DNA of 64,000 nt from Achromobacter deleyi. GTDB lineage: Bacteria; Pseudomonadota; Gammaproteobacteria; Burkholderiales; Burkholderiaceae_B. The notes under the pieces are model-generated. The model was not told the DNA's origin. It saw only the letters and a list, made by a program, of their open reading frames with translations, and did not search any database. The position numbers and the translations under genes are program-made. Where the stretch lies: NCBI RefSeq assembly GCF_902859705.1, contig NZ_CADIJO010000005.1, forward strand, positions 124,001-188,000. Reading direction: 5' to 3'. Positions 47,912 to 57,869 of the stretch are shown piece after piece (within the stretch, counting starts at the first letter, position 1; every line of letters starts with the position of its first letter).

Positions 47912-48565
47912 TTACTTTTTCGCGTCTGCGGCATGCACCGCAGCAACGAAGAACGAGATTCTATCAGAACTTTTTATTCCTTGCTCGACCTCGACGCCGC
48001 TGCTCACATCGACGGCCCACGGACGCACGGATTGGACCGCGGCGGCGACGTTGTCGGGGGTCAATCCGCCAGACAGGATGAGCGGACGCGACACAGGATC
48101 GGCCTTCACGTCGGACAGCAGCGCGTGGTCAAAGCCGTGGCCGCTGCCGCCGTAGCCGGCGCTGTAGCTGTCGAACAGCCAGCCAGCAGCTTCACCGTAG
48201 GCGCGGCAGTAGGATGCCAGGTCTTCGGCGGTGGCCAGGCCCGGGGCGCCAGCGCGAAAGGCGCGCAGGTAGCGGTGGTGGTAGCGCGCGCAGTCTTGCG
48301 GGGATTCGTCGCCATGGAACTGCAGCAGTTCCGGGCCGACCTGGTCCAGCACGGCCTGCACGTCGGCGGGATCAGGGTTCACGAACAGGGCCACCACGTC
48401 GACAAACGCCGGCACCGTGCGGCGCAGTTGCGCAGCGCGGGTCGGCGTCAGGCAGCGTTTGCTCTTGGGGTAGAAGACAAAGCCGATGGCGTCGACGCCG
48501 GCCGAGACGGCGGCGTCGATGTCTTCTTCGCGGGTCAGGCCGCAGATCTTGATGCGTGTGCGCAT
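47912..48565 (-). CDS. trpF: Phosphoribosylanthranilate isomerase
   Basis: The 217-residue TIM-barrel enzyme converts phosphoribosylanthranilate to CdRP in tryptophan synthesis. Start MRTRIKICGLTREEDI with the catalytic Cys, Asp in the LFVNPDPAD and LLQFHGDES segments, and the phosphate-binding ILSGGLTPDNV and VDVSSGVE at the end. An upstream ATG (48574) is possible. In relatives trpB and trpA follow. Here a tRNA gene and the islet follow instead. Confidence 0.94.
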   Translation of the reverse strand: MRTRIKICGLTREEDIDAAVSAGVDAIGFVFYPKSKRCLTPTRAAQLRRTVPAFVDVVALFVNPDPADVQAVLDQVGPELLQFHGDESPQDCARYHHRYLRAFRAGAPGLATAEDLASYCRAYGEAAGWLFDSYSAGYGGSGHGFDHALLSDVKADPVSRPLILSGGLTPDNVAAAVQSVRPWAVDVSSGVEVEQGIKSSDRISFFVAAVHAADAKK

Positions 48566-48627
48566 GGAGTTCATTGCTTGCGTCGCCCAGCGCGACGGAT
48601 GCACTCAGTATATATAAGAGCGCGCCG

Positions 48628-49725
48628 TCAGCCGGCCGGCTGGCCCGCCGTCGCCATGAAGCTGTCGAAGCTGCCTTCGGCCACGCGGAACCACGGGATT
48701 TCCTTGTCGCGAAAGGTCGTCATGCTCTCGTACAGCTTCTTGAACATGGGGTCTTTGGCGCTCAGTTCCTGGTAGAGCTTCAGCGACGCGTCATAGGCGG
48801 CCTGCAGCATGGGCCGCGGAAAGGCCTTGAGCTGCGCGCCGCGCTGCACCAGCCGGCGCAGCGCGTCGGGGTTGCCGGCGTCGTACTTGGCGATCATGTT
48901 GGCCGTGGCCATGCGGCTGGCCAGGCCCAGCGCCGCCTGATAGGGCTTGGGCAGTTCGTCGTGCGCGTCCTGGTTGACGTACAGCGACAACTGCAGCGTG
49001 CCCGCCCACCAGCCGGGAAAGTAGTAGTTGCGAGCGACCTTGTAGAGCGCCAGGCTTTCGTCGTCGTGCGGACCGATCCAGGCCACGGCATCCACCCCGC
49101 CCTGTTCCAGCGCCGCATAGGTATCGGCGATGGACAGGTCCACGGGTTCAGCGCCCAGGCGAGCCAGCACCTGGCGCGCAAAGCCGCCTGCCTTGATCTT
49201 CAGGCCGCGCAGGTCGTCGACGGATTTGACCTCGCCGCGGAACCAGCCGCCCATCTGGGCGCCCGTGAAGCCGCAGGGGTAGTTGACGATGTTGTACTTA
49301 TCGAACAGCACGCGGGTCAGCGCCAACCCTTCGCCCTGGATCATCCAGGCGTTCATCTGGCGGGTATTCAGGCCGAACGGCAGGCCGGCGTCAAAGCACA
49401 GCGCGGGGTCGGTATCGAAAAAGCGGGTGGATGCCGTATGGCCGCATTCGACGATGCGGTGCTGCACGGCGTCCAGCACCTGGCCGGCGTCGACCAGGTC
49501 GCCAGCCGAGAAAATCTCGATGCGGAACTTGCCGTCGGTGACGTCGCTGACGTAGCGGGCCACGTCTTCGGCGCCGGCAAACAGGGTGGGCGACTCGTTG
49601 GGGAAACTGGAGGCCAGCTTCCAGGACACGGCCGGCGCCTCTTGCGCATAGACCGGGGCGGCGAGGGCGGCCCCGCCGGCGGCGGCGCCCAGGGCGGTTC
49701 GCTTCAAAAACGCGCGGCGTTGCAT
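48628..49725 (-). CDS. TRAP-type periplasmic binding protein (SmoM-like), orphan
   Basis: The 365-residue protein has a twin-arginine signal (MQRRAFLKRTALGAAAGGAALA) and the DctP-family fold (SWKLASSFPNESPTLF ... TASTRFFDTDPALCFDAGLPFGLNTRQM ... LKIKAGGFARQVLARLG). It belongs to the branch that binds monocarboxylic 2-oxo acids. AGGAGG lies eight bases before the ATG. No DctQ or DctM genes adjoin it, so it must share permeases encoded elsewhere or be a leftover of a lost operon. Confidence 0.88.
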   Translation of the reverse strand: MQRRAFLKRTALGAAAGGAALAAPVYAQEAPAVSWKLASSFPNESPTLFAGAEDVARYVSDVTDGKFRIEIFSAGDLVDAGQVLDAVQHRIVECGHTASTRFFDTDPALCFDAGLPFGLNTRQMNAWMIQGEGLALTRVLFDKYNIVNYPCGFTGAQMGGWFRGEVKSVDDLRGLKIKAGGFARQVLARLGAEPVDLSIADTYAALEQGGVDAVAWIGPHDDESLALYKVARNYYFPGWWAGTLQLSLYVNQDAHDELPKPYQAALGLASRMATANMIAKYDAGNPDALRRLVQRGAQLKAFPRPMLQAAYDASLKLYQELSAKDPMFKKLYESMTTFRDKEIPWFRVAEGSFDSFMATAGQPAG

Positions 49726-49760
49726 GAGACTGGCCTCCTTGGGTGCCGACGGCCGCCGGG

Positions 49761-50594
49761 CTATGGCGGGTTGCCCGACGGTTGCGTAGCGGGTTGCGTG
49801 AAGGGCGACAGCAAGAGCGCCCCGCCATCCAACTCGTCCAGGCCGAACTCGTCGGGGTATTCGATGGCCGACAGGTACAGGCCGTCGGGGGAAAACGTGG
49901 GCGCGCCGCGCTTGCGGTCGCGCCAGGACAGCAGCTGCGCCATCCAGTCGACGGATTCGCGGCCTTGGCCGATCTGCAGCAGCGCACCCATGATGTTGCG
50001 CACCATATGATGCAGGAAAGCGTTGGCCCGAAGCGTAAACACTAGAAACGGACCGCGCTCTTCGATGTCCAGCCGGTGCATGACGCGCACCGGATGCTTG
50101 GCCTGGCACTGCGACGAACGAAAGCTGGAGAAATCGTGTTCCCCCAGCAAGGCGCGAGCGGCCGCGCGCATGGCATCGACATCCAGCGGCTGGTAGCACC
50201 ACCCTGCCCGGCCGGCCCACAGCGCCGGTCGCACCCTGCCCCGCCACAGCAGATAGACATAGGTACGGGCCCGGGCGGAAAAGCGGGCATGGAAATCATC
50301 CGAGACCGGCTTGGCCCACTGCACGGAAATGCTGGGAGGCAGGAAGGCGTTGACGCCCCGCACCCAGGATTCCATGCGCCGGTCCAGGCTGGTATCCAGA
50401 TGGATGACCTGCATTGCGCCATGCACACCGGTATCGGTGCGGCCGGCGCAGATGGTGGCCACCGGTTCCTTTACGTCGCAGAAGCGCGCCAGCGCGGCTT
50501 CCAATGTGTCTTGCACCGTCTGCCGGTGCGGCTGGGTTTGCCAACCCTGCCAGGCGGAGCCGTCGTAGGCCAGCCCCATTGCAACTCTGGACAT
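49761..50594 (-). CDS. truA: tRNA pseudouridine(38-40) synthase TruA
   Basis: The 277-residue enzyme makes pseudouridine in the anticodon arm. The catalytic Asp is near residue 54 in [14 protein letters not shown], and the family segments HDFSSFR and [13 protein letters not shown] are present. It starts 3 bp after the fimV-like stop. The last 25 residues ([18 protein letters not shown]) are a poorly conserved tail. Confidence 0.95.
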   Translation of the reverse strand: MSRVAMGLAYDGSAWQGWQTQPHRQTVQDTLEAALARFCDVKEPVATICAGRTDTGVHGAMQVIHLDTSLDRRMESWVRGVNAFLPPSISVQWAKPVSDDFHARFSARARTYVYLLWRGRVRPALWAGRAGWCYQPLDVDAMRAAARALLGEHDFSSFRSSQCQAKHPVRVMHRLDIEERGPFLVFTLRANAFLHHMVRNIMGALLQIGQGRESVDWMAQLLSWRDRKRGAPTFSPDGLYLSAIEYPDEFGLDELDGGALLLSPFTQPATQPSGNPP

Positions 50595-50597
50595 CTG

Positions 50598-52529
50598 TCA
50601 GACCCGTGGACCGCCGACCCGGCGCGGTTCGTCCGTGGGCGGTTCGTCCAGGTCGAGATTGATCGAATCGAGCTTGCGGTTCAGCGCTGCGGTATCCAGC
50701 GCGGGCTCGTTGTAGGCGTAGGTTTCCTCGTCGTCGTCGCCACGGCGCGCACCCGCGCGGCGCAGCACCCAGGCGATGGCGAACGCGATCAGCGCCAGCA
50801 CCGCGGTGACGATCACCAGAAGATTGTCGGCCAGCCAGGCCGGCATGGAAGAAGTCAAATCCTTATCCTTGTTGTTGCTTGCCGCCGCATCCGCGGCGGC
50901 CTTGTCTTGTGCGGCGGCGGCCGTCGGCGCCGTGGCGCCGGGGGTACCGGTTGCGCCAGGGCTGCCAGGCGCGCCTGCGGCGCCTTGTGCGCCCGCTGCG
51001 CCCGCAACGCCTGGCGTTCCGGTGGCGCCTGCCGCGCCTGTGGCACCTGCTGCGCCAGCGGCGCCCTGAGTGCCCGATGTTCCGGCCGATCCGGCAGCGC
51101 CAGGCGCACCGGTCGAGCCTGCGGCGCCGGTGGCGCCCTGTGTTCCTGATGCCCCGGTCGAGCCTGCGGTGCCCGCAGCACCGGCAGCGCCTGGCGTACC
51201 TGCAGCGCCGGCTGCCCCTGCGGCTCCCGCTGCGCCTGCGGCTCCGGCGGCTCCCGGCGTACCGGATGCCCCGCTGGCCCCCGTGGCACCGGCAGCGCCC
51301 GGCGTGCCCGATGCCCCATTTGCTCCTGCGGCGCCCGCGGCACCTGGCGTGCCCGAAGCCCCGGCAGCACCCGGCGTGCCGGATGCCCCTGCCGCGCCCG
51401 CAGTACCCGCAGTACCCGCAGCCCCGGCCACGCCCGGCTTACCCGTTCCGCCCGCTGCGCCCTCGGCCCCGGGCGCACCAGCCCCCGACGCCCCCTGCCC
51501 GGCCACGGCCTTGTTCAATTCGTCGACGTTGCTTTGCAACTGATTGACGCGGCCCTCGGCATCGGCGATGGCGCGTTCGTTGGACGTGCGTTGATCCGCC
51601 TGCGCTTCGGCCTGCGCGGCCGCGCCGCCGGCCGCCTGGCCGGACGACAGGCGCACCCGGTCTTGCGGCGGCGATGCCGTCGCCACGCCGGTGTCGCCCG
51701 GACGGGCCACGGTGCCGGAAGACGCGTCCTGGCCCTTGACCACGGACGGGTTCGCGCCGGCCGCGGCGCCGATGCGGGCGCGGTAACGGGCGAAGGCTTC
51801 GGCGTGTTCGTTGAAGATGCGGCGCGCTTCGGCCGGATCCACGGCCCGCACGGTGGCGGCGTCGGGAATCGTGAGCGTCTGGCCGGCGCGCACCAGATTC
51901 ATATTGTTCTGGATGAAGGCTTCGGGATTGGCGCGCCACAGCGCCACCAGCATCTGGTACACCGAAGCGTTGGGCACTGCGTTGCGCTGGGCGATGGCAA
52001 AGAGGTTGTCGCCCGACTTGACGTTGACGCTGCCCGCGCTGCCGCCCGTGCGGCCCGGCGTGCCCACGGCGGCCGGCGTGACGTCGGCGCCCGCGCCCCG
52101 CAGCGGTACAAGAATGCTGACCTGCACCTGCCGCTGGCCCGAACTGGAGCTGATGTCCAGCAACAGGTCGACCGCCCCGCTGGCCGGCGCTTGCGCCGAC
52201 CGTACCCGCAGGTTCTTGCGGGTGGCATCCATGCCGTCTTCCACCCTGACCACCATGCCGGCCAAGGGCGCGGGCGGCTTCAGGCCCGCGCGCTGCCAGG
52301 CGGCTTCGTCCGCGATCGAGACCCGCAGCGACGACACTTCGTCGGGGGTCAGTTCCTGCAGCCCGACCAGCGCCTGCAGCGGCGCGCCCGGCGCCGACAC
52401 CACGCGTGAATGCCCCACCCGCATCGCCAGCGCCTGGCTGCTGATGCTCGCGCCCAGCGCCAATGCGATCGCCCACTGGAGGGCCTTCAAACGGCGGGCA
52501 TGCTTCACTTGGCGCGAACGCTGGGTCAT
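50598..52529 (-). CDS. FimV-family protein with collagen-like Gly-X-Y domain
   Basis: The 643-residue protein has: signal peptide (residues 1-35), the conserved FimV N-terminal domain (VGHSRVVSAPGAPLQALVGLQELTPDE), a LysM peptidoglycan-binding domain (about 167-222, VKSGDNLFAIAQRN ... LVRAGQTLTIP), a coiled coil (about 320-345), 61 uninterrupted Gly-X-Y triplets (residues 351-533), one membrane segment (WLADNLLVIVTAVLALIAFAIAWVL) and a short acidic cytoplasmic tail. FimV proteins organise the cell pole, type IV pili and peptidoglycan contacts. The collagen-like insert and the missing cytoplasmic TPR region are unusual. Start at 52529 by signal peptide position. Confidence 0.85.
   Translation of the reverse strand: MTQRSRQVKHARRLKALQWAIALALGASISSQALAMRVGHSRVVSAPGAPLQALVGLQELTPDEVSSLRVSIADEAAWQRAGLKPPAPLAGMVVRVEDGMDATRKNLRVRSAQAPASGAVDLLLDISSSSGQRQVQVSILVPLRGAGADVTPAAVGTPGRTGGSAGSVNVKSGDNLFAIAQRNAVPNASVYQMLVALWRANPEAFIQNNMNLVRAGQTLTIPDAATVRAVDPAEARRIFNEHAEAFARYRARIGAAAGANPSVVKGQDASSGTVARPGDTGVATASPPQDRVRLSSGQAAGGAAAQAEAQADQRTSNERAIADAEGRVNQLQSNVDELNKAVAGQGASGAGAPGAEGAAGGTGKPGVAGAAGTAGTAGAAGASGTPGAAGASGTPGAAGAAGANGASGTPGAAGATGASGASGTPGAAGAAGAAGAAGAAGAAGTPGAAGAAGTAGSTGASGTQGATGAAGSTGAPGAAGSAGTSGTQGAAGAAGATGAAGATGTPGVAGAAGAQGAAGAPGSPGATGTPGATAPTAAAAQDKAAADAAASNNKDKDLTSSMPAWLADNLLVIVTAVLALIAFAIAWVLRRAGARRGDDDEETYAYNEPALDTAALNRKLDSINLDLDEPPTDEPRRVGGPRV
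50931..51479 (-). repeat. Collagen-like triplet repeat coding region
   Basis: 549 bp encode 61 consecutive Gly-X-Y triplets, mostly GAA, GAS, GTP and GAT, with six GAA in a row at the centre. The DNA consists of related 9-bp units (GGC-GCN-GCN type) and is likely to vary in copy number. Confidence 0.93.
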
Positions 52530-52712
52530 AAGCTGGAATTCCGTTCTTGTAGTCGAATTACGGGCTAGGGCTTGTTCATGGCGATCTTGTGATAACAAGC
52601 CTCAATTCACCCGAAAAGTGTAATAGATGCAGCGCGTTTCACAAACCTGAAAGGCGCATCGGCGTTGGCTGGCGGGCACATTGCCCAGCCCCGCGGCCGC
52701 GGCGCAAATGAC

Positions 52713-52734
52713 AAAGGCACCCGAAGGTGCCTTT
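52713..52734 (-). terminator. Terminator of asd
   Basis: A 9-bp stem (AAAGGCACC/GGTGCCTTT) with a tetraloop lies 49 bp after the asd stop. On the minus strand the loop is TTCG and the stem ends in TTT. Confidence 0.75.
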
Positions 52735-52782
52735 GCAGGGACTGCCCTGGCGGATCGGGCGGCTTGCGCCGCCCGCCGGGCA

Positions 52783-53913
52783 TCAGGCTTCGGCCAGCGC
52801 GATGCGCAGCATGCGGCGCAGCGGTTCGGCGGCGCCCCACAGCAGCTGGTCGCCCACGGTGAAGGCGCTGAGGTACTGCGGGCCCATCGACATCTTGCGC
52901 AGGCGGCCCACCGGAATGTCCAGCGTGCCGGTCACGGCCACGGGGGTCAGGTCGCGGATGGTGGCTTCCTTGGTGTTGGGAATGACCTTGGCCCACTGCG
53001 TGCCCTGGGCGATCAGCGATTCGATCTCGTCCAGCGGCAGGTCGCGCTTGAGCTTGATGGTCAGCGCCTGGCTGTGGCAGCGCATCGCGCCGATGCGCAC
53101 GCACAGGCCGTCGATGGGCGTGGGAGCCGAACCGAAGGCCGCGCCGCGGCCCAGGATCTTGTTGGTCTCGACCTCGCCCTTCCATTCTTCCTTGGTCATG
53201 CCGTTGCCCAGGTCTTTGTCGATCCAGGGAATCAGGCTGCCACCCAGCGGCACGCCGAAGTGGTCGCGGGGCAGCGCGTCGTCTTTCTGCTTGGCCAGCA
53301 CGCCGCGGTCGATTTCCAGGATGGCCGAGGCGGGGTCGTCCAGCAGCGGCTTGACGGCGTGGTTCAGTTCGCCGAACTGGGTCAGCAGTTCGCGCATGTG
53401 CTGCGCGCCGCCGCCCGATGCCGCCTGGTACGTCATGGTGGTCATCCACTCGACCAGGTCGTTGTTGAACAGGCCGGCCAGACCCATCAGCATGCAGCTG
53501 ACGGTGCAGTTGCCACCGATGAAGTTGCGCACGCCGCGCTTGAGCGCCGCGTCGATGACCGGACGGTTGACCGGGTCCAGCACGATGATGGCGTCGTCGG
53601 CCATGCGCAGGGTGCTGGCCGCGTCGATCCAGATGCCGTTCCAGCCCGCGCCGCGCAGCTTCGGATAGACCTCGGACGTGTAGTCGCCGCCTTGGGCCGT
53701 CACGATGATCGGCAGTTTTTTCAGAGCATCAATGTTGTAGGCATCTTGCAGCGGGCCTGCGCCAGTCGCCCAAGGGGGGGCGGCGCCGCCAGCGTTGCTG
53801 GTGGAGAAGAACACCGGTTCGATCAGTGCGAAGTCGTTCTCGTCGCGCATGCGTTGCATGAGCACCGAGCCGACCATACCGCGCCAGCCGACAAGGCCTA
53901 CTGCTTGATTCAT
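52783..53913 (-). CDS. asd: Aspartate-semialdehyde dehydrogenase
   Basis: The 376-residue enzyme reduces aspartyl phosphate to the semialdehyde for lysine, threonine, methionine and diaminopimelate synthesis. N-terminal Rossmann signature [18 protein letters not shown], catalytic Cys in [15 protein letters not shown], and the gamma-type (Gram-negative) sequence [11 protein letters not shown]. It lies between leuB and the fimV-like gene, but a terminator separates it from leuB. Confidence 0.95.
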   Translation of the reverse strand: MNQAVGLVGWRGMVGSVLMQRMRDENDFALIEPVFFSTSNAGGAAPPWATGAGPLQDAYNIDALKKLPIIVTAQGGDYTSEVYPKLRGAGWNGIWIDAASTLRMADDAIIVLDPVNRPVIDAALKRGVRNFIGGNCTVSCMLMGLAGLFNNDLVEWMTTMTYQAASGGGAQHMRELLTQFGELNHAVKPLLDDPASAILEIDRGVLAKQKDDALPRDHFGVPLGGSLIPWIDKDLGNGMTKEEWKGEVETNKILGRGAAFGSAPTPIDGLCVRIGAMRCHSQALTIKLKRDLPLDEIESLIAQGTQWAKVIPNTKEATIRDLTPVAVTGTLDIPVGRLRKMSMGPQYLSAFTVGDQLLWGAAEPLRRMLRIALAEA

Positions 53914-54079
53914 TTCAATCGCTCTTTAAAGGTGGGGACAAGGTCTGGTGAATAAAAAACGTGCAAGAACCCAACAATTTATCAGAATGCACGCGCAGAT
54001 GTTGCGGCGCAGCTTGAAAAAACGGGGCCACAAGCGACGCCGCCCCGCTTTCGCGGCGCGGCGGCAACAACCTATATGG

Positions 54080-54104
54080 AAAAGGGCCGCTCCACAGGCG
54101 GCCC
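54080..54104 (-). terminator. Terminator of leuCDB
   Basis: GGGCCGC and GCGGCCC form a 7-bp stem around a 7-base loop, followed on the minus strand by TTTTCC. It lies 46 bp after the leuB stop and ends the leu operon. Confidence 0.8.
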
Positions 54105-54150
54105 CTGGCGCCGGGGCCGCGCCGCCAGGGCGCGCCCGGTGCGGCATCGA

Positions 54151-55227
<1,077 letters not shown>

Positions 55228-55264
55228 GGAATGAAACGGTCCTGTGGTCGGTATGGGAATGCGG

Positions 55265-55915
55265 TCAGGCGATGGGCCGGCTTTCGAGCCAGGGATGGCG
55301 GGCCAGGCGTTCGGCCTCGAAGGCACGGATCTTGTCGGCATGGCGCAGGGTCAGGCCGATGTCGTCAAAGCCGTTGAACAGGCAATACTTGCGGAAGGGT
55401 TCGATGTCGAAACCCATTTCGCGCCCGTCTGCGGCCACGACCACCTGGCGTTCCAGGTCGATGCGCAGCTTGTAGTTGGGGAACGCCTTCACTTCGTCGA
55501 ACAGGCGGGCCACTTCCAATTCGGACAGCACGATCGGCAGCAGGCCGTTCTTGAAGCTGTTGTTGAAGAAGATGTCGGCGTAGGACGGGGCGATGATGGC
55601 GCGGAAACCATATTGCGTCAGGGCCCAGGGCGCGTGCTCGCGGCTGGAGCCGCAGCCGAAGTTCTTGCGCGCCAGCAGCACCGAGGCGCCTTGGTAGCGC
55701 GGCTGGTTCAGCACGAAATCCGGGTTCAGCGGACGCTTGCTGTTGTCCATGCCGGGTTCGCCGTGGTCCAGGTAGCGCAGTTCGTCGAAGAGGTTCGGGC
55801 CGAAGCCGGTGCGCTTGATGGACTTGAGGAACTGCTTGGGGATGATGAGGTCCGTGTCGACGTTTTCGCGGTCGAGCGGAGCCACCAGGCCTTCGTGAGT
55901 GGTAAATGCTTGCAT
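55265..55915 (-). CDS. leuD: 3-isopropylmalate dehydratase small subunit
   Basis: The 216-residue partner of LeuC has the swivel-domain motifs [18 protein letters not shown] and [20 protein letters not shown]. It isomerises 2- to 3-isopropylmalate with the Fe-S large subunit. It lies 23 bp after leuC and 37 bp before leuB. Confidence 0.96.
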   Translation of the reverse strand: MQAFTTHEGLVAPLDRENVDTDLIIPKQFLKSIKRTGFGPNLFDELRYLDHGEPGMDNSKRPLNPDFVLNQPRYQGASVLLARKNFGCGSSREHAPWALTQYGFRAIIAPSYADIFFNNSFKNGLLPIVLSELEVARLFDEVKAFPNYKLRIDLERQVVVAADGREMGFDIEPFRKYCLFNGFDDIGLTLRHADKIRAFEAERLARHPWLESRPIA

Positions 55916-55938
55916 GATGTGTACTCGGTGCGCGTTGC

Positions 55939-57342
55939 TTAACGGAAGGTGCGGACGTCGACGAAATGGCCCGCCACGGCGGCGGCGGCGGCCATGGCCG
56001 GGCTGACCAGGTGCGTGCGGCCGCCCTGGCCCTGGCGGCCTTCGAAGTTGCGGTTCGAGGTCGAGGCGCAGCGTTCGCCCGGTTCAAGGCGGTCGGCGTT
56101 CATGGCCAGGCACATCGAGCAGCCCGGCTCGCGCCATTCGAAGCCGGCTTCGATGAAGATCTTGTCCAGCCCTTCGCGTTCGGCCTGTTGCTTGACCAGG
56201 CCCGATCCCGGCACCACCATGGCCTGGCGCACATTGGACGCCACGTGCTTGCCACGCGCCACGACGGCGGCGGCGCGCAGGTCTTCGATGCGCGAGTTGG
56301 TGCACGAACCAATGAACACGCGGTCCACGCGGATGTCGGTCAGCGGGGTGTTGGGCTTCAGGCCCATGTATTCCAGCGCGCGCTCCATGCCGCTGCGGCG
56401 CACGTCGTCTTTTTCGCGATCGGGGTCCGGCACGCGGGAATCGACCGGCAGGACCATCTCGGGCGAGGTGCCCCAGGTGACTTGCGGCTTGATGTCGCGG
56501 GCGTTGACTTCGACCACGGTGTCGAACTTGGCGCCTTCGTCGGTGTGCAGCGTGCGCCAGTAGGTGACGGCGTGGTCCCACAGCACGCCGGACGGCGCGA
56601 ACGGACGGCCGCGGAAGTATTCGACGGTCTTGTCGTCGACGGCGACCATGCCGGAACGGGCGCCGGCTTCGATGGCCATGTTGCAGACGGTCATGCGGCC
56701 TTCGACGGACAGCGAACGAATCGTGCTGCCGGCGAATTCGATGGCGTGGCCGGTGCCGCCGGCCGTGCCGATGATGCCGATGATGTGCAGGACCACGTCC
56801 TTGGCCGTACAGCCGAACGGCAGTTCGCCTTCGACCTTGATGAGCATGCTCTTGGCTTTCTTCATGAGCAGCGTCTGGGTGGCCAGCACGTGCTCGACTT
56901 CGGACGTACCGATACCGAAGGCCAGCGCGCCCAGCGCGCCGTGCGTGCTGGTGTGCGAGTCGCCACAGACGACCGTCATGCCCGGCAGGGTGGCGCCCTG
57001 CTCCGGCCCGATCACGTGGACGATGCCCTGGCGCAGGTCGTTCATGCGGAATTCGGTGATGCCGTGCTTGTCGCAGTTGGCGTCCAGCGTGTCGACCTGC
57101 AGGCGCGAAACCGGATCGTCGATGCCCTGGGCGCGGTTCAGCGTGGGCACGTTGTGGTCGGCCACCGCGAGGTTGGCGCCGATGCGCCACGGCTTGCGGC
57201 CGGCAATGGCCAGGCCCTCGAACGCCTGCGGGCTGGTGACTTCATGCAGCAGGTGGCGGTCGATATACAGCAGACAGGTGCCGTCGGATTCCTGGTGAAC
57301 GATGTGGGCGTTCCAGAGTTTGTCGTAAAGGGTTTGGGCCAT
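55939..57342 (-). CDS. leuC: 3-isopropylmalate dehydratase large subunit
   Basis: The 467-residue aconitase-type subunit has the three [4Fe-4S] cysteines in [13 protein letters not shown] and GCSMCLAMN, plus [13 protein letters not shown]. The ATG at 57342 gives the family N-terminus [17 protein letters not shown]. It heads leuCDB. Its upstream region has a TTGTAC-N17-CATAAT promoter and, farther up, a possible Val/Leu-rich leader peptide. Confidence 0.96.
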   Translation of the reverse strand: MAQTLYDKLWNAHIVHQESDGTCLLYIDRHLLHEVTSPQAFEGLAIAGRKPWRIGANLAVADHNVPTLNRAQGIDDPVSRLQVDTLDANCDKHGITEFRMNDLRQGIVHVIGPEQGATLPGMTVVCGDSHTSTHGALGALAFGIGTSEVEHVLATQTLLMKKAKSMLIKVEGELPFGCTAKDVVLHIIGIIGTAGGTGHAIEFAGSTIRSLSVEGRMTVCNMAIEAGARSGMVAVDDKTVEYFRGRPFAPSGVLWDHAVTYWRTLHTDEGAKFDTVVEVNARDIKPQVTWGTSPEMVLPVDSRVPDPDREKDDVRRSGMERALEYMGLKPNTPLTDIRVDRVFIGSCTNSRIEDLRAAAVVARGKHVASNVRQAMVVPGSGLVKQQAEREGLDKIFIEAGFEWREPGCSMCLAMNADRLEPGERCASTSNRNFEGRQGQGGRTHLVSPAMAAAAAVAGHFVDVRTFR

Positions 57343-57433
57343 GGATGCGCTCTGCAAATAGACAGTCCGGCTTGGGCCTCGCACGCCTGAAGGCAAATCG
57401 CCCCACGCGCCGGCCACTGCGGCATGAGGGGAA

Positions 57434-57462
57434 TTATGCACAGCCTCTGAACCTAGTACAAC
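57434..57462 (-). promoter_or_regulatory. Candidate leuC promoter
   Basis: On the minus strand TTGTAC and CATAAT (five of six -10 matches) stand 17 bp apart, about 90 bp upstream of leuC. If this is the only promoter, the Val/Leu frame above it is not transcribed. Confidence 0.45.
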
Positions 57463-57494
57463 CACACCAAAGATACTAGTACCAACACTACCAT
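57453..57494 (-). CDS. Possible leu operon leader peptide
   Basis: A 13-codon frame, [13 protein letters not shown], preceded by AGG four bases upstream. It contains five valine and four leucine codons, and uses GTA, CTA and TTG, which are rare in this GC-rich genome. No clear terminator hairpin with a T tract follows before leuC. This is a suggestion only. Confidence 0.3.
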   Translation of the reverse strand: MVVLVLVSLVWLY

Positions 57495-57869
57495 GGAACC
57501 TGGCATCGGGTTGCCTGCCAGGTCCATTCCCGGCGTTGCGCCGCAGCCTCGCCCAGATAATCAAAAGTTGACGAACTTAAAAACAATTTAGATACAGAAG
57601 TCGCAAACGGATATAATCGAGTTTCAATGTGGCAAAGCAGAAACCGACATAATGCGCAATAAATCGCATTAATAGTTTTTGATTAATCCGTCCATATTGA
57701 ATTTCGCCTAAATCACGTAATTTTCCGTCATTTTTCGTGATTTTATTCGAAATAAATCCGACGGGCCGGTAAGTTTGGTCAAGACTTTACAAATCTTGAA
57801 TCGCCAATTCTGGCGACTGCAAACAATATGCCGGCCACTAATCCAAAACTCGACTCGCGAATAATCCCT

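Larger units (their letters stand above)
57343..57869. promoter_or_regulatory. Divergent control region between leuC and the TolC-like gene
   Basis: The leuC side (57343-57560) has the promoter TTGTAC-N17-CATAAT at 57457-57434, an ACTAGTA/TACTAG inverted repeat (57480-57454) that suggests a LysR-type regulator, and a small Val/Leu frame. The rest (57560-57820) is strikingly AT-rich against the GC-rich background and should hold the promoter of the secretion genes. No other gene is visible. Confidence 0.55.
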
